A program made the translations under genes and the position numbers. 64,000 nt of DNA, taken from contig JALBYF010000041.1 of the NCBI GenBank assembly GCA_023212725.1, positions 113,810 to 177,809 of the forward strand, in the 5' to 3' direction. This document shows, piece after piece, positions 36,777-46,832 of this stretch (the stretch's first letter is position 1; every line of letters starts with the position of its first letter). The notes beneath the pieces are model-generated. The model saw only the letters and a list, made by a program, of their open reading frames with translations, made no database searches and had not been told where the DNA came from. This DNA comes from Tranzscheliella williamsii (Eukaryota; Basidiomycota; Ustilaginomycetes; Ustilaginales; Ustilaginaceae).

Positions 36777-38150
36777 CTAGTAGTCGGTGCCGCGCGAGAC
36801 GACTTCCTTGCAGGTGGGGCGGAGCAGGATGGTGTGCTCGTACTGCGCCGTCATGGCGCCGGGGAGGTCGCAGAGCGGCGGGTAGTCCTGGACGACGCCG
36901 AGCGAGACGAGATGCTTGAGGCCCAGCAGGTAGTTCTTCTCGCCCAGCCGGTCCAGGTACCTGCGGCAGAAGGGCAGTGTGTCAAAGTTCTTGTTGATCG
37001 TGTGCAGCAGGTTGTGCGCCGAGTGGATGCGGATCGGGATCGACTTGGGCAGTTTGGCCTTGCGCGCATAGTGCGAGCAGTCCCCCTGGTCCACCACGTA
37101 GCCTCGGCCGGTAGAGCCGAATGTCTCGATCGCGTAGTACTCGCCCTCCTCCATCTTGACGTCGAGGTCAGGCATGGCGACAATGGGCACCGACTTGCCA
37201 CCGTGGATCGAGTAGCGCTCAATGCTGTGTCCGTTGAGGTTCTGTACACACTTGACCTGATGCGTCTTGCCTTGTGCCTCGAATTCGTGCGACTCCATCA
37301 CCTCCTGGATGGCAGCGCCAATCTCTCCCAGCCTGGCGTCGATGCCGGCCTCCTTGACACCGGCGTTGGTAGCGGCCCTGACGGCGGCCAGCAGAGGGTC
37401 CCAGGTAGGCTCAAAGGTGAGCGTAAAGGCAGAGTCGACAATACGACCCTTGACATGGATACCAAAGTCGACCTTGAGAACGTCGGTGGCTTGCAGCACG
37501 CGCTTGTCGCCAGCATTGGGTGTGTAATGAGCAGCGCATTCGTTGAGCGAGACACCGGTGGGGAAACCGATCCCGGATTCGAACCCTTCGGCTTCAACCA
37601 CGGCTCGGGTGCCGTCCTCGACCAGCTCGGCAATCTCGGTCATGGTCATGCCTGGCTTGATCGCAGCCTGAGCATAGGCACGGACCTGTCTGTGGGCCTC
37701 ACCGGCTCGTCGGATGAGGTTGTAGTCGAAGCCCTCCTGCTGCTGTGTCAGCCTCTCGCGCTCCCTCAACTCTTCATCGGTGACACGCTTCCTCTCTTCG
37801 CTGAATTTCGACGTGTCGTACTGCTGGATCTCGCCAACAGGGTAGATGCCGTTGGGGAAGATCTTTGTCAAGCCGACACGGGGAGGAGACGTCTGCTGCA
37901 TGGACTTGGCCTTGGACTTTTTCTTCTTCTTGTTCTTCTTCTTCTTCTTGGCAACGCCGTTGGTGTTGGCTGCCCCATCGGCTTCCTCGTCATCCTCATC
38001 TTCGTCGTCCTCCTCGTCGTTGTTTCCGTTCTCTTGCCCGCTTCCGTTCTTGGCTGGGAGCTGGGTCTGAGCAAGCTGGTCAGCGATCTGGTCAGCGGTG
38101 GCGCCGTTGGCGTTGCCGCTGCCATTGGTCTGAGCTACCGCAGTCGGCAT
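36777..38150 (-). CDS. MAP2: Methionine aminopeptidase 2
   Basis: A 457-residue intronless ORF. It removes initiator Met co-translationally in the cytosol using two metal ions. An N-terminal acidic stretch is followed by a Lys-rich tract (~68-83), as in all MetAP2 enzymes and linked to ribosome association. The catalytic domain shows [20 protein letters not shown] with the two metal-binding Asp, the [18 protein letters not shown]is, [15 protein letters not shown] with Glu, and a final Glu in [13 protein letters not shown]. The C-terminus [12 protein letters not shown] is the family end. The ~65-residue insertion that separates type 2 from type 1 enzymes is present. It converges on the macro-domain gene and diverges from ADE4. 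Confidence 0.95.
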   Translation of the reverse strand: MPTAVAQTNGSGNANGATADQIADQLAQTQLPAKNGSGQENGNNDEEDDEDEDDEEADGAANTNGVAKKKKKNKKKKKSKAKSMQQTSPPRVGLTKIFPNGIYPVGEIQQYDTSKFSEERKRVTDEELRERERLTQQQEGFDYNLIRRAGEAHRQVRAYAQAAIKPGMTMTEIAELVEDGTRAVVEAEGFESGIGFPTGVSLNECAAHYTPNAGDKRVLQATDVLKVDFGIHVKGRIVDSAFTLTFEPTWDPLLAAVRAATNAGVKEAGIDARLGEIGAAIQEVMESHEFEAQGKTHQVKCVQNLNGHSIERYSIHGGKSVPIVAMPDLDVKMEEGEYYAIETFGSTGRGYVVDQGDCSHYARKAKLPKSIPIRIHSAHNLLHTINKNFDTLPFCRRYLDRLGEKNYLLGLKHLVSLGVVQDYPPLCDLPGAMTAQYEHTILLRPTCKEVVSRGTDY

Positions 38151-38998
38151 GGTGCTGAAACGGTTAGGTAGACCTGGTGAATATAGCGGAAGTTTGGATA
38201 AGGGAGGCGCTCGTCTGCTCGTATCGTCAGGCTCGCCGAGTCGTGGTAAGAGGCGAGCTGCTGGGGATGAGGCTAAAGGAAGGGCAAGTCAAGTAGTTAG
38301 TAGTGACTGCCGCTTCACTTCAGAGGTAGCCAAGGCTAAATTTCGACCCAGGCAGAACGTCAGTCGGCCATTTATTCGCACCTGGCGCGCTGACTCTTCT
38401 TTCGGAATCCCTCTCGCCCGGGTGTCCATGGAGAATCTCACATTCTGCAGTGTCGCCGCGGAATTCATCACCGCTCCGTGGAATGGCACGCCGATTTCCA
38501 ACCTAGTCCCGAGATCCGCATTTCACCCCGGTCTGGGACGTCGCGCCACCCAAAGCGAGAAAGAAAAATGAAACTGCACGCTAGCGAGGCAGGCAGGAAG
38601 AAAACAATTCATAGTCTGAAAGTTTTTCCATCTCGAAGGGTGGCTAAATAGGCCAAGCTGTAGTTGTCCATTTCTCGCACCACATGAATTGGGATGACTC
38701 TGGAGAAAAATCAAATTTGAGAGGCGGCAGAGAAAGGCTGGAAAGAAAGGCGGAAAAGGATGGCTGTAGCAGTTGAATGGCAGACAGCGGAAAGCTCCGC
38801 GTTGAGGGTGACTCTTATGACCGAGGGAGCGCATATAGCAACCCGCCAAGCCAAGCGCGGGTGGGTGAGAAGGAACGCTTTTCTGATCTGCTGAAAGGCA
38901 AAGCTGTGGCGACACCGGCAGCGCTCCTTGATTCCTTTCCTTTAGGTATCCCACCTCACCCGCCTTGCGTTCGGCTCCTCTCTGCTTTTTGCGCAACC
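38151..38998. promoter_or_regulatory. Divergent promoter between MAP2 and ADE4 with three TGACTC sites
   Basis: 848 bases. TGACTC occurs three times on the ADE4 strand, at 38391, 38695 and 38809, about 600, 300 and 190 bases before the ADE4 ATG. In yeast this hexamer binds Bas1 and Gcn4 and drives ADE genes. Its use here is inference. Confidence 0.5.
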
Positions 38999-40861
38999 AT
39001 GTGTGGCATCACAGCGCTTCTTCTGAGCTCGCCGGAGCAGGCCGCCGCTCCCGAGATTAACGAGGCTCTCTCGCTTCTTCAGCATCGAGGACAAGATGCC
39101 GCCGGCATTGTCACCTGCGGTGACAAGGGCCGTTTCCATCAGTGCAAGGCCAACGGCATGGTTCGCGACGTCTTTGATGTCAACGCCGTTGCCCGTCTGC
39201 AGGGCAGCATGGGCATTGGCCATGTTCGCTACCCCACCGCCGGCTCCTCTGCCCATGCCGAAGCTCAGCCTTTCTACGTCAACTCGCCTTACGGCATCAC
39301 CTTTGCCCACAACGGCAACCTGATCAATACCGACGAGCTGCGTAGCTTTCTCGATGCTGATGCCCACCGACACATCAACACGGACTCGGACTCGGAAGTG
39401 CTGCTCAACATCTTCGCCAACAACCTTCAGAAGACCGGCAAGTTCCGTATCAACGAAGAAGACATTTTTACCGCTATTCGCGACCTCATGAAGCAGTGCA
39501 AAGGTGGCTACACCTGCATCGCCATGCTTGCTGGTTTCGGCATCATTGCCTTCCGTGATCCCAACGGCATCCGGCCTTTGGGGATGTGCTCTCGTGCCTC
39601 CACCGGTGGCGAGGGCGCCACGGCTCTCCAAGGTCACGGCAAAGACTACTGCTTTGCTTCCGAGTCCGTCGTATGTGACGGCTTGGGCTTTGAAGACTTC
39701 CAAGACATCAAGGCCGGCGAGGCCGTCATCATCACAAAGCACGCCGTTTCGCGTCGCCTCCTCACCCCTGCCGCCGACTCGCCAGATGCATATACCTTTG
39801 CCCCTGACATTTTCGAGTATGTCTACTTTGCCCGTCCCGACAGCGTCATGGACGGTGTCTCGGTCTATCGATCCAGGATGGCGATGGGCGACAAGCTGGC
39901 TGATGAGGTGCGACGGCAGCTCAAGGCGCAGGGCGAATCCATCGACGTCGTCATTCCCGTTCCCGACACCTCTCGAGTGGCGGCTTTACAATTGGCGCAG
40001 AACCTCGGCGTCCCGTACCGAGAAGGATTCGTCAAGAACCGCTACGTCGGCCGCACCTTTATCATGCCCGGTCAGAGCGTTCGACGCAAGAACGTCCGTA
40101 GGAAACTCAACGCCATGGCGCTCGAGTTCAGCGGCAAGAACGTGCTGCTGGTCGATGATTCCATCGTACGAGGAACAACGTCCAAAGAGATTATCCAAAT
40201 GGCCCGCGATGCCGGCGCCAAAAAGGTCATCATGGCCTCATGTGCCCCGCCGATCCGCTACTCGAATGTATACGGTATCGATATGCCTTCGCGGCAAGAG
40301 CTCGTCGCTTACGGCCGAAGCGTGCAACAGGTTGCCGAGTACATTCAAGCCGACATGGTCATCTACCAGACCTTGGAGGATCTGATTGACTCGGTCAAAC
40401 AGTTCAACCCTGTCTTGAAGCAGTTCGACTGCTCGGTCTTCAACGGCGAGTACGTCACCGGCGGTATCGACGCCGAGTATATTGCGCATCTCGAGCATTT
40501 GCGAAGCGAAAATGCCAAGCTCAAGAAGAACGCTGGCCGCCTCCCCGTCATTTCGGAAAGCCAGAAGAAGATCTATGCGAGCCGCGCCAGCCCGTCAGCC
40601 TCGAGCGTGGCCGAGCGGCCCATGGACGGCGCCAACGACGAGAAGATGGCGACCGATCCCGTTGTGCGCACCGACGTTGCCCCGCTCGTCGCTGCCATCG
40701 GCAGCACCCACGCCAACGGCGCTGCCGATGGCTCCGGGAGCCGAAAGCGGAGCCTGAACGAGGAGGAGCTCGAGGAGGAGGAAAAGCAGCAGGACGGCGG
40801 CTGCTCCGGCCCCATGAACGGCGCCGACGACATTGGGCTCTTCAACAACTGGACCCGATGA
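38999..40861 (+). CDS. ADE4: Amidophosphoribosyltransferase (first step of purine synthesis)
   Basis: A 620-residue protein. The start at 38999 is fixed by MCGI: Cys2 becomes the N-terminal nucleophile of the class II glutaminase after Met removal. The frame upstream of it is not used. The glutaminase half shows LLQHRGQDAAGIVT, GIGHVRYPTAGSS and FAHNGNLIN. The phosphoribosyltransferase half carries the PRPP loop VLLVDDSIVRGTTSKEI and VMASCAPPIRYSNVYGIDMP. It converts PRPP and glutamine to phosphoribosylamine and is feedback-inhibited by purine nucleotides in known cases. The C-terminal ~80 residues beyond the core are Ser/Ala/Glu-rich and unstructured. Confidence 0.96.
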   Translation: MCGITALLLSSPEQAAAPEINEALSLLQHRGQDAAGIVTCGDKGRFHQCKANGMVRDVFDVNAVARLQGSMGIGHVRYPTAGSSAHAEAQPFYVNSPYGITFAHNGNLINTDELRSFLDADAHRHINTDSDSEVLLNIFANNLQKTGKFRINEEDIFTAIRDLMKQCKGGYTCIAMLAGFGIIAFRDPNGIRPLGMCSRASTGGEGATALQGHGKDYCFASESVVCDGLGFEDFQDIKAGEAVIITKHAVSRRLLTPAADSPDAYTFAPDIFEYVYFARPDSVMDGVSVYRSRMAMGDKLADEVRRQLKAQGESIDVVIPVPDTSRVAALQLAQNLGVPYREGFVKNRYVGRTFIMPGQSVRRKNVRRKLNAMALEFSGKNVLLVDDSIVRGTTSKEIIQMARDAGAKKVIMASCAPPIRYSNVYGIDMPSRQELVAYGRSVQQVAEYIQADMVIYQTLEDLIDSVKQFNPVLKQFDCSVFNGEYVTGGIDAEYIAHLEHLRSENAKLKKNAGRLPVISESQKKIYASRASPSASSVAERPMDGANDEKMATDPVVRTDVAPLVAAIGSTHANGAADGSGSRKRSLNEEELEEEEKQQDGGCSGPMNGADDIGLFNNWTR

Positions 40862-41088
40862 AAGCGTCTCTGCTCTCGTCTGGTCCAAGCGGCCACCAAT
40901 TCAACACCCCAGCAGCGCTGCCCCGCGCTTCTCTGTGCGTTCCCTTCTCCTTGTATATCCCGGCATTTGGCTATTGGAACGACACGGTTCAATGAGCGAT
41001 AGCGCGCCTCTGAGATGGGACGATGTGCAAGGCAGGTGTGTGCAGCAGGGTGGTACAAATACAGAGTGTGGAGCCGAGCGACGAGCGT

Positions 41089-41813
41089 CTAGTCCGCGTC
41101 GCTTCCGCTGCCGCTGTCGGAGAGGTCGGACGAAGCGTCGCGGTGGGGGAGGGGCCGGGTAGGGGCCAAGTCGGTGGTGGCGGTGGCGGCGATTTCGGCG
41201 CCGAGGCGGGTGACGCTCTGCTCGGTGCGGTCGGCAGCGTCGAGGCCGGCTGCTTTCTGCTGACTCTGTATGCGTTGTCCTTTGAAAGCGAGGTGGAGAA
41301 TTACGGATGGGAACGCGCTGTGTGAGTGGCAGAGCGGGGAGCCAGGGCGGGGGGGGGGGTGTGCTTACGAGTGAGCAGGAGGATGGCCTCGGCATCGCGG
41401 CGCGCAAGTTTGCGCAGGCGCTTGGCGAGGTCGCGCTTCAAGTCCCAGTTGGGCCGCTTGGGCGCGATGTTGACCAGATCCTACACCGCCAGCAGCCATC
41501 GCGTCAGTACAACAGCATGGCGCGCTGGAAGGAGGGGGGAACGTACCAGTTGCTCGCGCCGCCGTCGCGCATCCTCCGCCAGCGCCGCTTCCTGCATCCC
41601 GTCCACATCCTTCTCCACCGTGTCCGGCAGATCGCGCGCGCCCGCAAACCGCTTCATCTGCCCCGTCACAGGATCGTAGTTCCGGAAGTGTCGCTGCACA
41701 AGCGCCCCCGCGTCGGACGCCGCCAGCGTCCCACCCCCCTCCTCATCCGCCTTCCGCTTCCGCAGCAGCGACAGCTTCTGCTTCCTTGCCTCCGCAAACG
41801 CTTCCATAGACAT
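41089..41813 (-). CDS. Cwf18/CCDC12-type pre-mRNA splicing factor (three exons)
   Basis: Exons 41813-41547, 41480-41369 and 41279-41089 join over introns of 66 and 89 bases to give 189 residues. Exon 1 has the family core EARKQKLSLLRKRKA and HFRNYDPVTGQMKRFAGARD with DTVEKDVDGM. Exon 2 gives DLVNIAPKRPNWDLKRDLAK, the diagnostic Cwf18/CCDC12 block. Exon 3 continues the helix with RQRIQSQQKAAGLDAADRTE and ends in an acidic Ser/Asp tail. The exon 3 acceptor (TTTCAAAG) is chosen because it gives the best helical continuation; CAG sites 27-30 bases further on would also keep frame. The protein belongs to the spliceosomal NineTeen-related set. It diverges from SWC2. Confidence 0.88.
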
Positions 41814-42078
41814 GCTGAGATGGATGGGTGATGGACGCTAGACGGAGCATAGTATTGCCAAAGGAAAATGCAGTTATCAGTCTTCGAGCAGTGCGCCATC
41901 TCGGAAGTCGGGAATGCGAGCGCGACTGCCACAGTGCGAGGAAAGGGTCTGAAGAAGGACGGCTCTCTTCGATGCTCAGCCTCATCACTGTCGTTATATT
42001 CTGCATCGTTTCGTACTGCCTGCTCTTCATGCCATAACAGATTAGGAGCTGCTACGAGTGCGATAGCTCCTCCCGACC

Positions 42079-44418
42079 ATGCCGCGATCTTCGCCGGGCG
42101 CAGGCTCGGACTCGGACACCGAGGCGGAGCGGCGGCATGCATCGTCCAGCTACCGCATCGAGCGCTTCCAGACAGCCGCGTCGGACGAGCTGATGATCAC
42201 CTCGAGAGCAAAGCGAGCCACGGCAGGGAACCGTTTAAAAGCGCTGCTCGACCAGGAGCTAGAGAAGGACGAGGTCTTTGCCGAGGTGGAGGACGATGTG
42301 GAATTCGAGGTCAAGGACAATGACGACGGTGTCGACATCATCGATAGCGACTTTGACCGCGAAAGCGACGACGATGGGCGGATGTACGGCGCCGGAGACG
42401 ACGAGAGCGAGGGGGAGCGAGAGCTGGAGGCGTTGGAAAAGGTCGAGAAGCAGAAGCGGAGGGCGCACGCCCGCACCGTCGGCGTCGTTAAGAAACCTCT
42501 CCCCGCACGCACGCACGCACACCGGCAGCCACCAACAGCCACAGACGATGCAACGCGGACAGCCAGCGCCAAGAGGAAGAAGATCAGTTTCGCTCCAGAG
42601 CACATGCTGCCGTCGGCTTCAGCATCGTCCGCATCGTCGCTGTCGGAACAGCAGATCGGTTTGTCGTCGCGACGTTCCTCTGCCAGATCCTCCACCGTGC
42701 AGTCCAAGCTGCAGATCGAGTCTAGGCTTTCCGAGGCAGAAAGCCGCCGTGCGGCCCTACCCGTGAAGGCAGCCCCCAAGAAGAAAGCCTCACTCACGCA
42801 AGACGCCTTGATCGCCGAAGCGCTAGAGATGGAGGAAGAGAATCGAGAGTCCCTCCGCAGATTCTTGGAGCAAGAGGAAGAACGGAGAGCCAACCAGAGG
42901 CAGCGCAAGGAACGCATCACCGGGCCCTTTATCAGGTGGATGAGCGTCGGACTACGAACGAAGGTCAGTGTCGACACTGCCACACCGAGCCAAAACAACG
43001 TCGGTGACGCCCCAGCACAGTCCACGGACAAGCCGGAAGATCTTAGCCCTACTCGCCGTGCCAACGACGCACAAGACGCCGCCCTTCCACAGGCTCCAGA
43101 AAAGAGGGGTGGAGATGCAACTGCCGAGCCTGTTGGCGCTTCCGAGGAAAGTGCAGATGCCGTTGCCAAGACAACAAAGGCGGTTGACGTTGCCAGTGCG
43201 GAGGCAACAAAGGAGGTGGACGTGGACGAACCGGAGGCCCAGGACAGCTCGTCCACATCTGCGCATTCCATGCTTGAGAGTCACGGTGTCTCCGGATCTC
43301 GCCCTGATTTGCAAGATAAACGATCCTCTGAGGAAGCCAACCAAGTTGGCCAAACGTCTCTTGTTACGCTTCCGTCAGCGGACAAAGTGTCGGCTGACGG
43401 TGAAGCATCTTTCACTACGCAAAACGGGCTAGTAGACGCACAAGACGGCATTCGGACACCGCCCCTGCCAGAAACACAGCCGTCGCCAGCGGCCAGTGGG
43501 CCGCATCGCGCACAGCCGATCTCAGGGCCATCTGTGGCAGGTTCCTTGACACTGGACCCGGTTCTGGAGGCACGTCAGAAAGCGGCCGAGCTCCGCAATG
43601 CGTCTCTGTCGTCCAGAGCGGCGGAGGGGAGGCTGACGACGGCCACGGGCAAGGTCGACAAGTACGAGCTCCAAGCGCGAACTTTGCTGTGCGTCGAGAG
43701 CATGCCCGAAGACTGGGAGTGGCTGGACGAGTTCAACGCCCTGCTGGGCGACCACTGTGCGTGGGATGCATATCCTTTCGTCCCTGCGCGCAACCGGCCT
43801 CTGCGGCCACGGCAGAGCATCTGTCCCATCACCGGGCTTCCGGCCATCTACAAGGATCCGCGGACGGGGATACCGTATGCCACGGCGCATGCGTATCGGG
43901 TGATCACGCAGCTGCTGGCCAACCGATACATCTGGACCGGCGGGCGGTACGAGCGGGCGGCGGCGCAGGGCGGGGCCGAGGGGAAGGGCAAGAAGAGGGA
44001 CGGTGCGGCGGGTGGGCCTAGCCGGCAGGGCGGCGGGAAGGTCGGCGCCGGCGCGGTCCCGCCCGAGATGGGCATCTACGTGGACAGCGATGCAGAGCCG
44101 GGGCCCGGAGGCGTGTGGGGCACTGCGCGCGAGCGTCACCCGCGCTCCGCCGCGCCGCGCACCGACACAACAGCCCGGCCGGAACCACCCGGCCCCACTC
44201 CACACACCCCCGCCCCCGCCACCCCCGCCCGCCGCAAGCCCGCAAGACCCCCCTCCCCTCTCGCAGAAACACCACCCGCGGAAAAGAAGAAGCCCCGCTT
44301 CGAAGTGGTCCTCACCAACGCGCTCGCGCCCGGCGACGAGGCCAGCGTCATGGCCGCCGCCCTCTCCCTCCCCGCCGGCTCCACCCGCTCCGGCCGCCGC
44401 GTCTCCCGCCCTACCTAA
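42079..44418 (+). CDS. SWC2: Swc2/Vps72 (YL1) subunit of the SWR1 chromatin-remodelling complex
   Basis: A 779-residue intronless ORF. The N-terminal YL1 region starts with TSRAKRATAGNRLKALLDQE and is followed by a very acidic histone-binding stretch (VEDDVEFEVKDNDDGVD). It continues through QRKERITGPFIRW near residue 280. The short YL1-C domain lies at ~570-610: RQSICPITGLPAIYKDPRTG, then YATAHAYRVITQLLANRYIW. A low-complexity middle (~290-500) and a Pro-rich tail are expected for this family. Swc2 binds H2A.Z-H2B and directs SWR1 to nucleosome-free DNA. The protein is longer than human VPS72 (364 residues) because of the linkers. Confidence 0.93.
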   Translation: MPRSSPGAGSDSDTEAERRHASSSYRIERFQTAASDELMITSRAKRATAGNRLKALLDQELEKDEVFAEVEDDVEFEVKDNDDGVDIIDSDFDRESDDDGRMYGAGDDESEGERELEALEKVEKQKRRAHARTVGVVKKPLPARTHAHRQPPTATDDATRTASAKRKKISFAPEHMLPSASASSASSLSEQQIGLSSRRSSARSSTVQSKLQIESRLSEAESRRAALPVKAAPKKKASLTQDALIAEALEMEEENRESLRRFLEQEEERRANQRQRKERITGPFIRWMSVGLRTKVSVDTATPSQNNVGDAPAQSTDKPEDLSPTRRANDAQDAALPQAPEKRGGDATAEPVGASEESADAVAKTTKAVDVASAEATKEVDVDEPEAQDSSSTSAHSMLESHGVSGSRPDLQDKRSSEEANQVGQTSLVTLPSADKVSADGEASFTTQNGLVDAQDGIRTPPLPETQPSPAASGPHRAQPISGPSVAGSLTLDPVLEARQKAAELRNASLSSRAAEGRLTTATGKVDKYELQARTLLCVESMPEDWEWLDEFNALLGDHCAWDAYPFVPARNRPLRPRQSICPITGLPAIYKDPRTGIPYATAHAYRVITQLLANRYIWTGGRYERAAAQGGAEGKGKKRDGAAGGPSRQGGGKVGAGAVPPEMGIYVDSDAEPGPGGVWGTARERHPRSAAPRTDTTARPEPPGPTPHTPAPATPARRKPARPPSPLAETPPAEKKKPRFEVVLTNALAPGDEASVMAAALSLPAGSTRSGRRVSRPT

Positions 44419-44780
44419 ATCCCCCACCCACCCGGCTCCGCCTTTATGTACTTCTAGCCTCCAGCCCGCATGCCACCCCGTACGTCCGCTCGCACACGCA
44501 CAAACACTGGCCATTCGTAATTTTGAAACATGGCATTATGCCGTTCATTGCGGCGGCTCCCCCACGGAATCATTCATGTCGGAGCGGTAGCCTTAGGGGT
44601 GGCCTTTTGGGGATGCTGGGTGCGGGGCGAATGCGGCCGGCGTAGGCAGGGCGCGCAAATCGCCTGAATGGTATGTTTTGCGGATGGAGGCGGTGTTCGG
44701 CGCCAACTCTTCGTTTTGACATGCAGATCTGCTTTGTACGTGGCGATATCTTTTGTTTACCGGCCCTGGGGAGGAGGGCA
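44419..44780. other. Convergent 3' region between SWC2 and HEN1
   Basis: 362 bases downstream of two convergent genes. No coding or RNA signal is seen. Confidence 0.5.
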
Positions 44781-46832
44781 TCAGTCCCATGTCGGGGCGA
44801 GGCTCGAGGCGTTCGCGGGAGATTTGAGGGCAAAGACGGGGGGTGTGGAGTGGGAGGGGCTGGGCTTGCGCGGGCTGGGGCTGCGGCGCGGGGCGTTGTT
44901 CCAGCGCGGCTGGGCGGGCTGGTCGCGGGGGACCCAGTGGCGCGCCTCGTCGATGCGGTCCTGCCAGCGGCGCACGTCGGGATGGGTGTAGACCAGGTAG
45001 AGGTCGGACTCGACAAAGTCCTTGGCGGGCGATGCGGCGTTGGAATGGCGGATGGTCTGCACGCGCAGCTGCCAGTGCTCGGCGCCGGTGCCGACGGTGA
45101 CCGTCTGGCTGAGGCGGTCCAGCGAGTCGGGCTTCTCGGCGCCACCGAGGGCCAGCGCGCTAAGAGACGCTTCCGGGGTCGGCGCCGACGCGGGCGCCTC
45201 GGCGTCGGCTGCGACCAGGCGCAACGCATCCAGAAGCGCACTGACGCGGCCGCCACAGGCCGCGCGAATGTCGTCGTCGGACCACACATCCCAAAGCCGC
45301 GCAACCGCCTCGACCCCGATCATCGACGGTCGCGACGCGCCCTCGTCGCCGTTCCAGCGCGCGTTCACGTAGAGCTGGCGCTGCTTTTCCACCACCCGAT
45401 CCTGGATCTCGTCCGCAGATCGCGCCAATGCTGTCTGCACCTTGCGCTTGCCCGACTCGCAAATCTGCGCTGCCTCCAGATCACACATGTATCGGTGGCT
45501 CCACACCAGCTGGTGTCCGGTGAACGGCGTCGCGGGCGCGCTTGGGTACTGGTCCGCTCCGAGCGCTGTCGCCAATAGAGACGACCCCGGCAAAGCAGAG
45601 ATGGCGGGAGATGGCGGCGTGGGGCTGCTGAGGAACGGCAGATTCTCTGTCTTGCGGCTCCGCGCACGGCGGCCAGACCGGCCGCGATCCTCATCGTCGG
45701 CACCATTGCCGTCCTGGCTCACGGCTTCGTCGAGCATATCGTGCACGCGAGCGCGCTCAGGTGCCTGTGGGCCTGCGTGGTGGAACGCATCCCAAAACAG
45801 GTGCGACGAGCCATGTACACTGCTGGCATGGCTCTCTCGATACCGCTCGCCGGCGGCCGGCGAAGCGGAGTGGCGTACAAAGATGGCGGCCTGGGTTGCA
45901 AATCGCAGCCGCTCGTCTAGATTAGAGCTGGTATGCGCTTTCTCCTGTTGACTCGCCTTGTCTTTCGGAGTACGATGGATGCCTACGCCAATGCCTTGCA
46001 CCGTGACCTGATAGCCATAATCATCCGCAACGCTGTCACACCACTTTTTGAACTCATCGCGCGTAAACTCAAACTGGTGGTCGTCGTGGCGGAAGACGCG
46101 ATCCGTCCGACCGGTAGGATCAGGAAAGCCAGGCCGCGTGCTAAGATCGTTGCCAAAGTGCTCGTTGAAGTCATAGTTGGGAGTCGTGATCAGGACGATC
46201 CTTGGGCGGTACTTGCCGAATACGGTGGGGGCGAACTGCTGCAGGCTAGCTTGGTCTAAATGTTCGATTCTGTGGCCGCGGAATGGGGGAAACCATCAGT
46301 ACAGCGAACAAGTATCAGCGGCTACAGGCTCCAGTTTGTGCACTTACACCTCGGTGGCCACAAAAGCGTCGTAGTCTTGCAGCGTTTCGTTCTCGGTCTC
46401 GACACGACCCTGAAATAGGCGGACATCTAGGGACTTCCAACGTGGACGATTCTTGGCGAGAGCGATGCCGTGGAGGGAAAGCCCGGACTGGGCATTCTCC
46501 AACGCCTTTCGGTCAACGTCGATACCCGTCAGTCGGGACAGGACGATATCGTTCGGGGTATATATCCAATGACGCTTGGAGAGCAGCGCCGCCGAGTCGT
46601 CGTCCTCATCGGCGGGCTCCTGCTTGCTGTGATCTGGCAGAGCCAAGGCCGGGAAGCGGTCGATAGGGAAACGGTCAAGCTGGAAGGCGGGCTGCATAAG
46701 TGCTGAAAGGAGGACGCCGTTGGAGCATCCAATATCAGCGACCGAGTCCGCTTGCGCATCTCTGATCTTGGAAATGATCCACGACTGCCTTTGCAGCCAG
46801 AGCGGCGGATCAAAGAACAGCTTGGCTACCAT
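44781..46832 (-). CDS. HEN1: HEN1-type small-RNA 3'-terminal 2'-O-methyltransferase (two exons)
   Basis: Exons 46832-46348 and 46269-44781 join over a 78-base intron to encode 657 residues. The splice falls inside the catalytic motif, giving EVIEHL at 161-166. E161, E164, H165 and H226 (in FRHDDHQFEFTRDEF) match the metal-binding Glu-x-x-Glu-His...His set of HEN1 enzymes. The SAM site reads SVADIGCSNGVLL, and the N-terminal FFDPPLWLQRQSWI block is also typical. Residues ~280-657 are a long variable region of unknown role. HEN1 methylates the 3' end of small RNAs and protects them from uridylation and decay. The small-RNA partner cannot be seen here. Confidence 0.9.

Noticed and set aside
37567..37585. 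Perfect tRNA B-box-like string GGTTCGAATCC on the minus strand
   Set aside because: It lies inside the MAP2 coding sequence (codons for EGFESG) with no A-box or cloverleaf around it.
36132..38171. 679-codon plus-strand open frame
   Set aside because: It is antisense to MAP2, which has complete family motifs, and its own protein resembles no family. GC-rich codon use opens the opposite frame.
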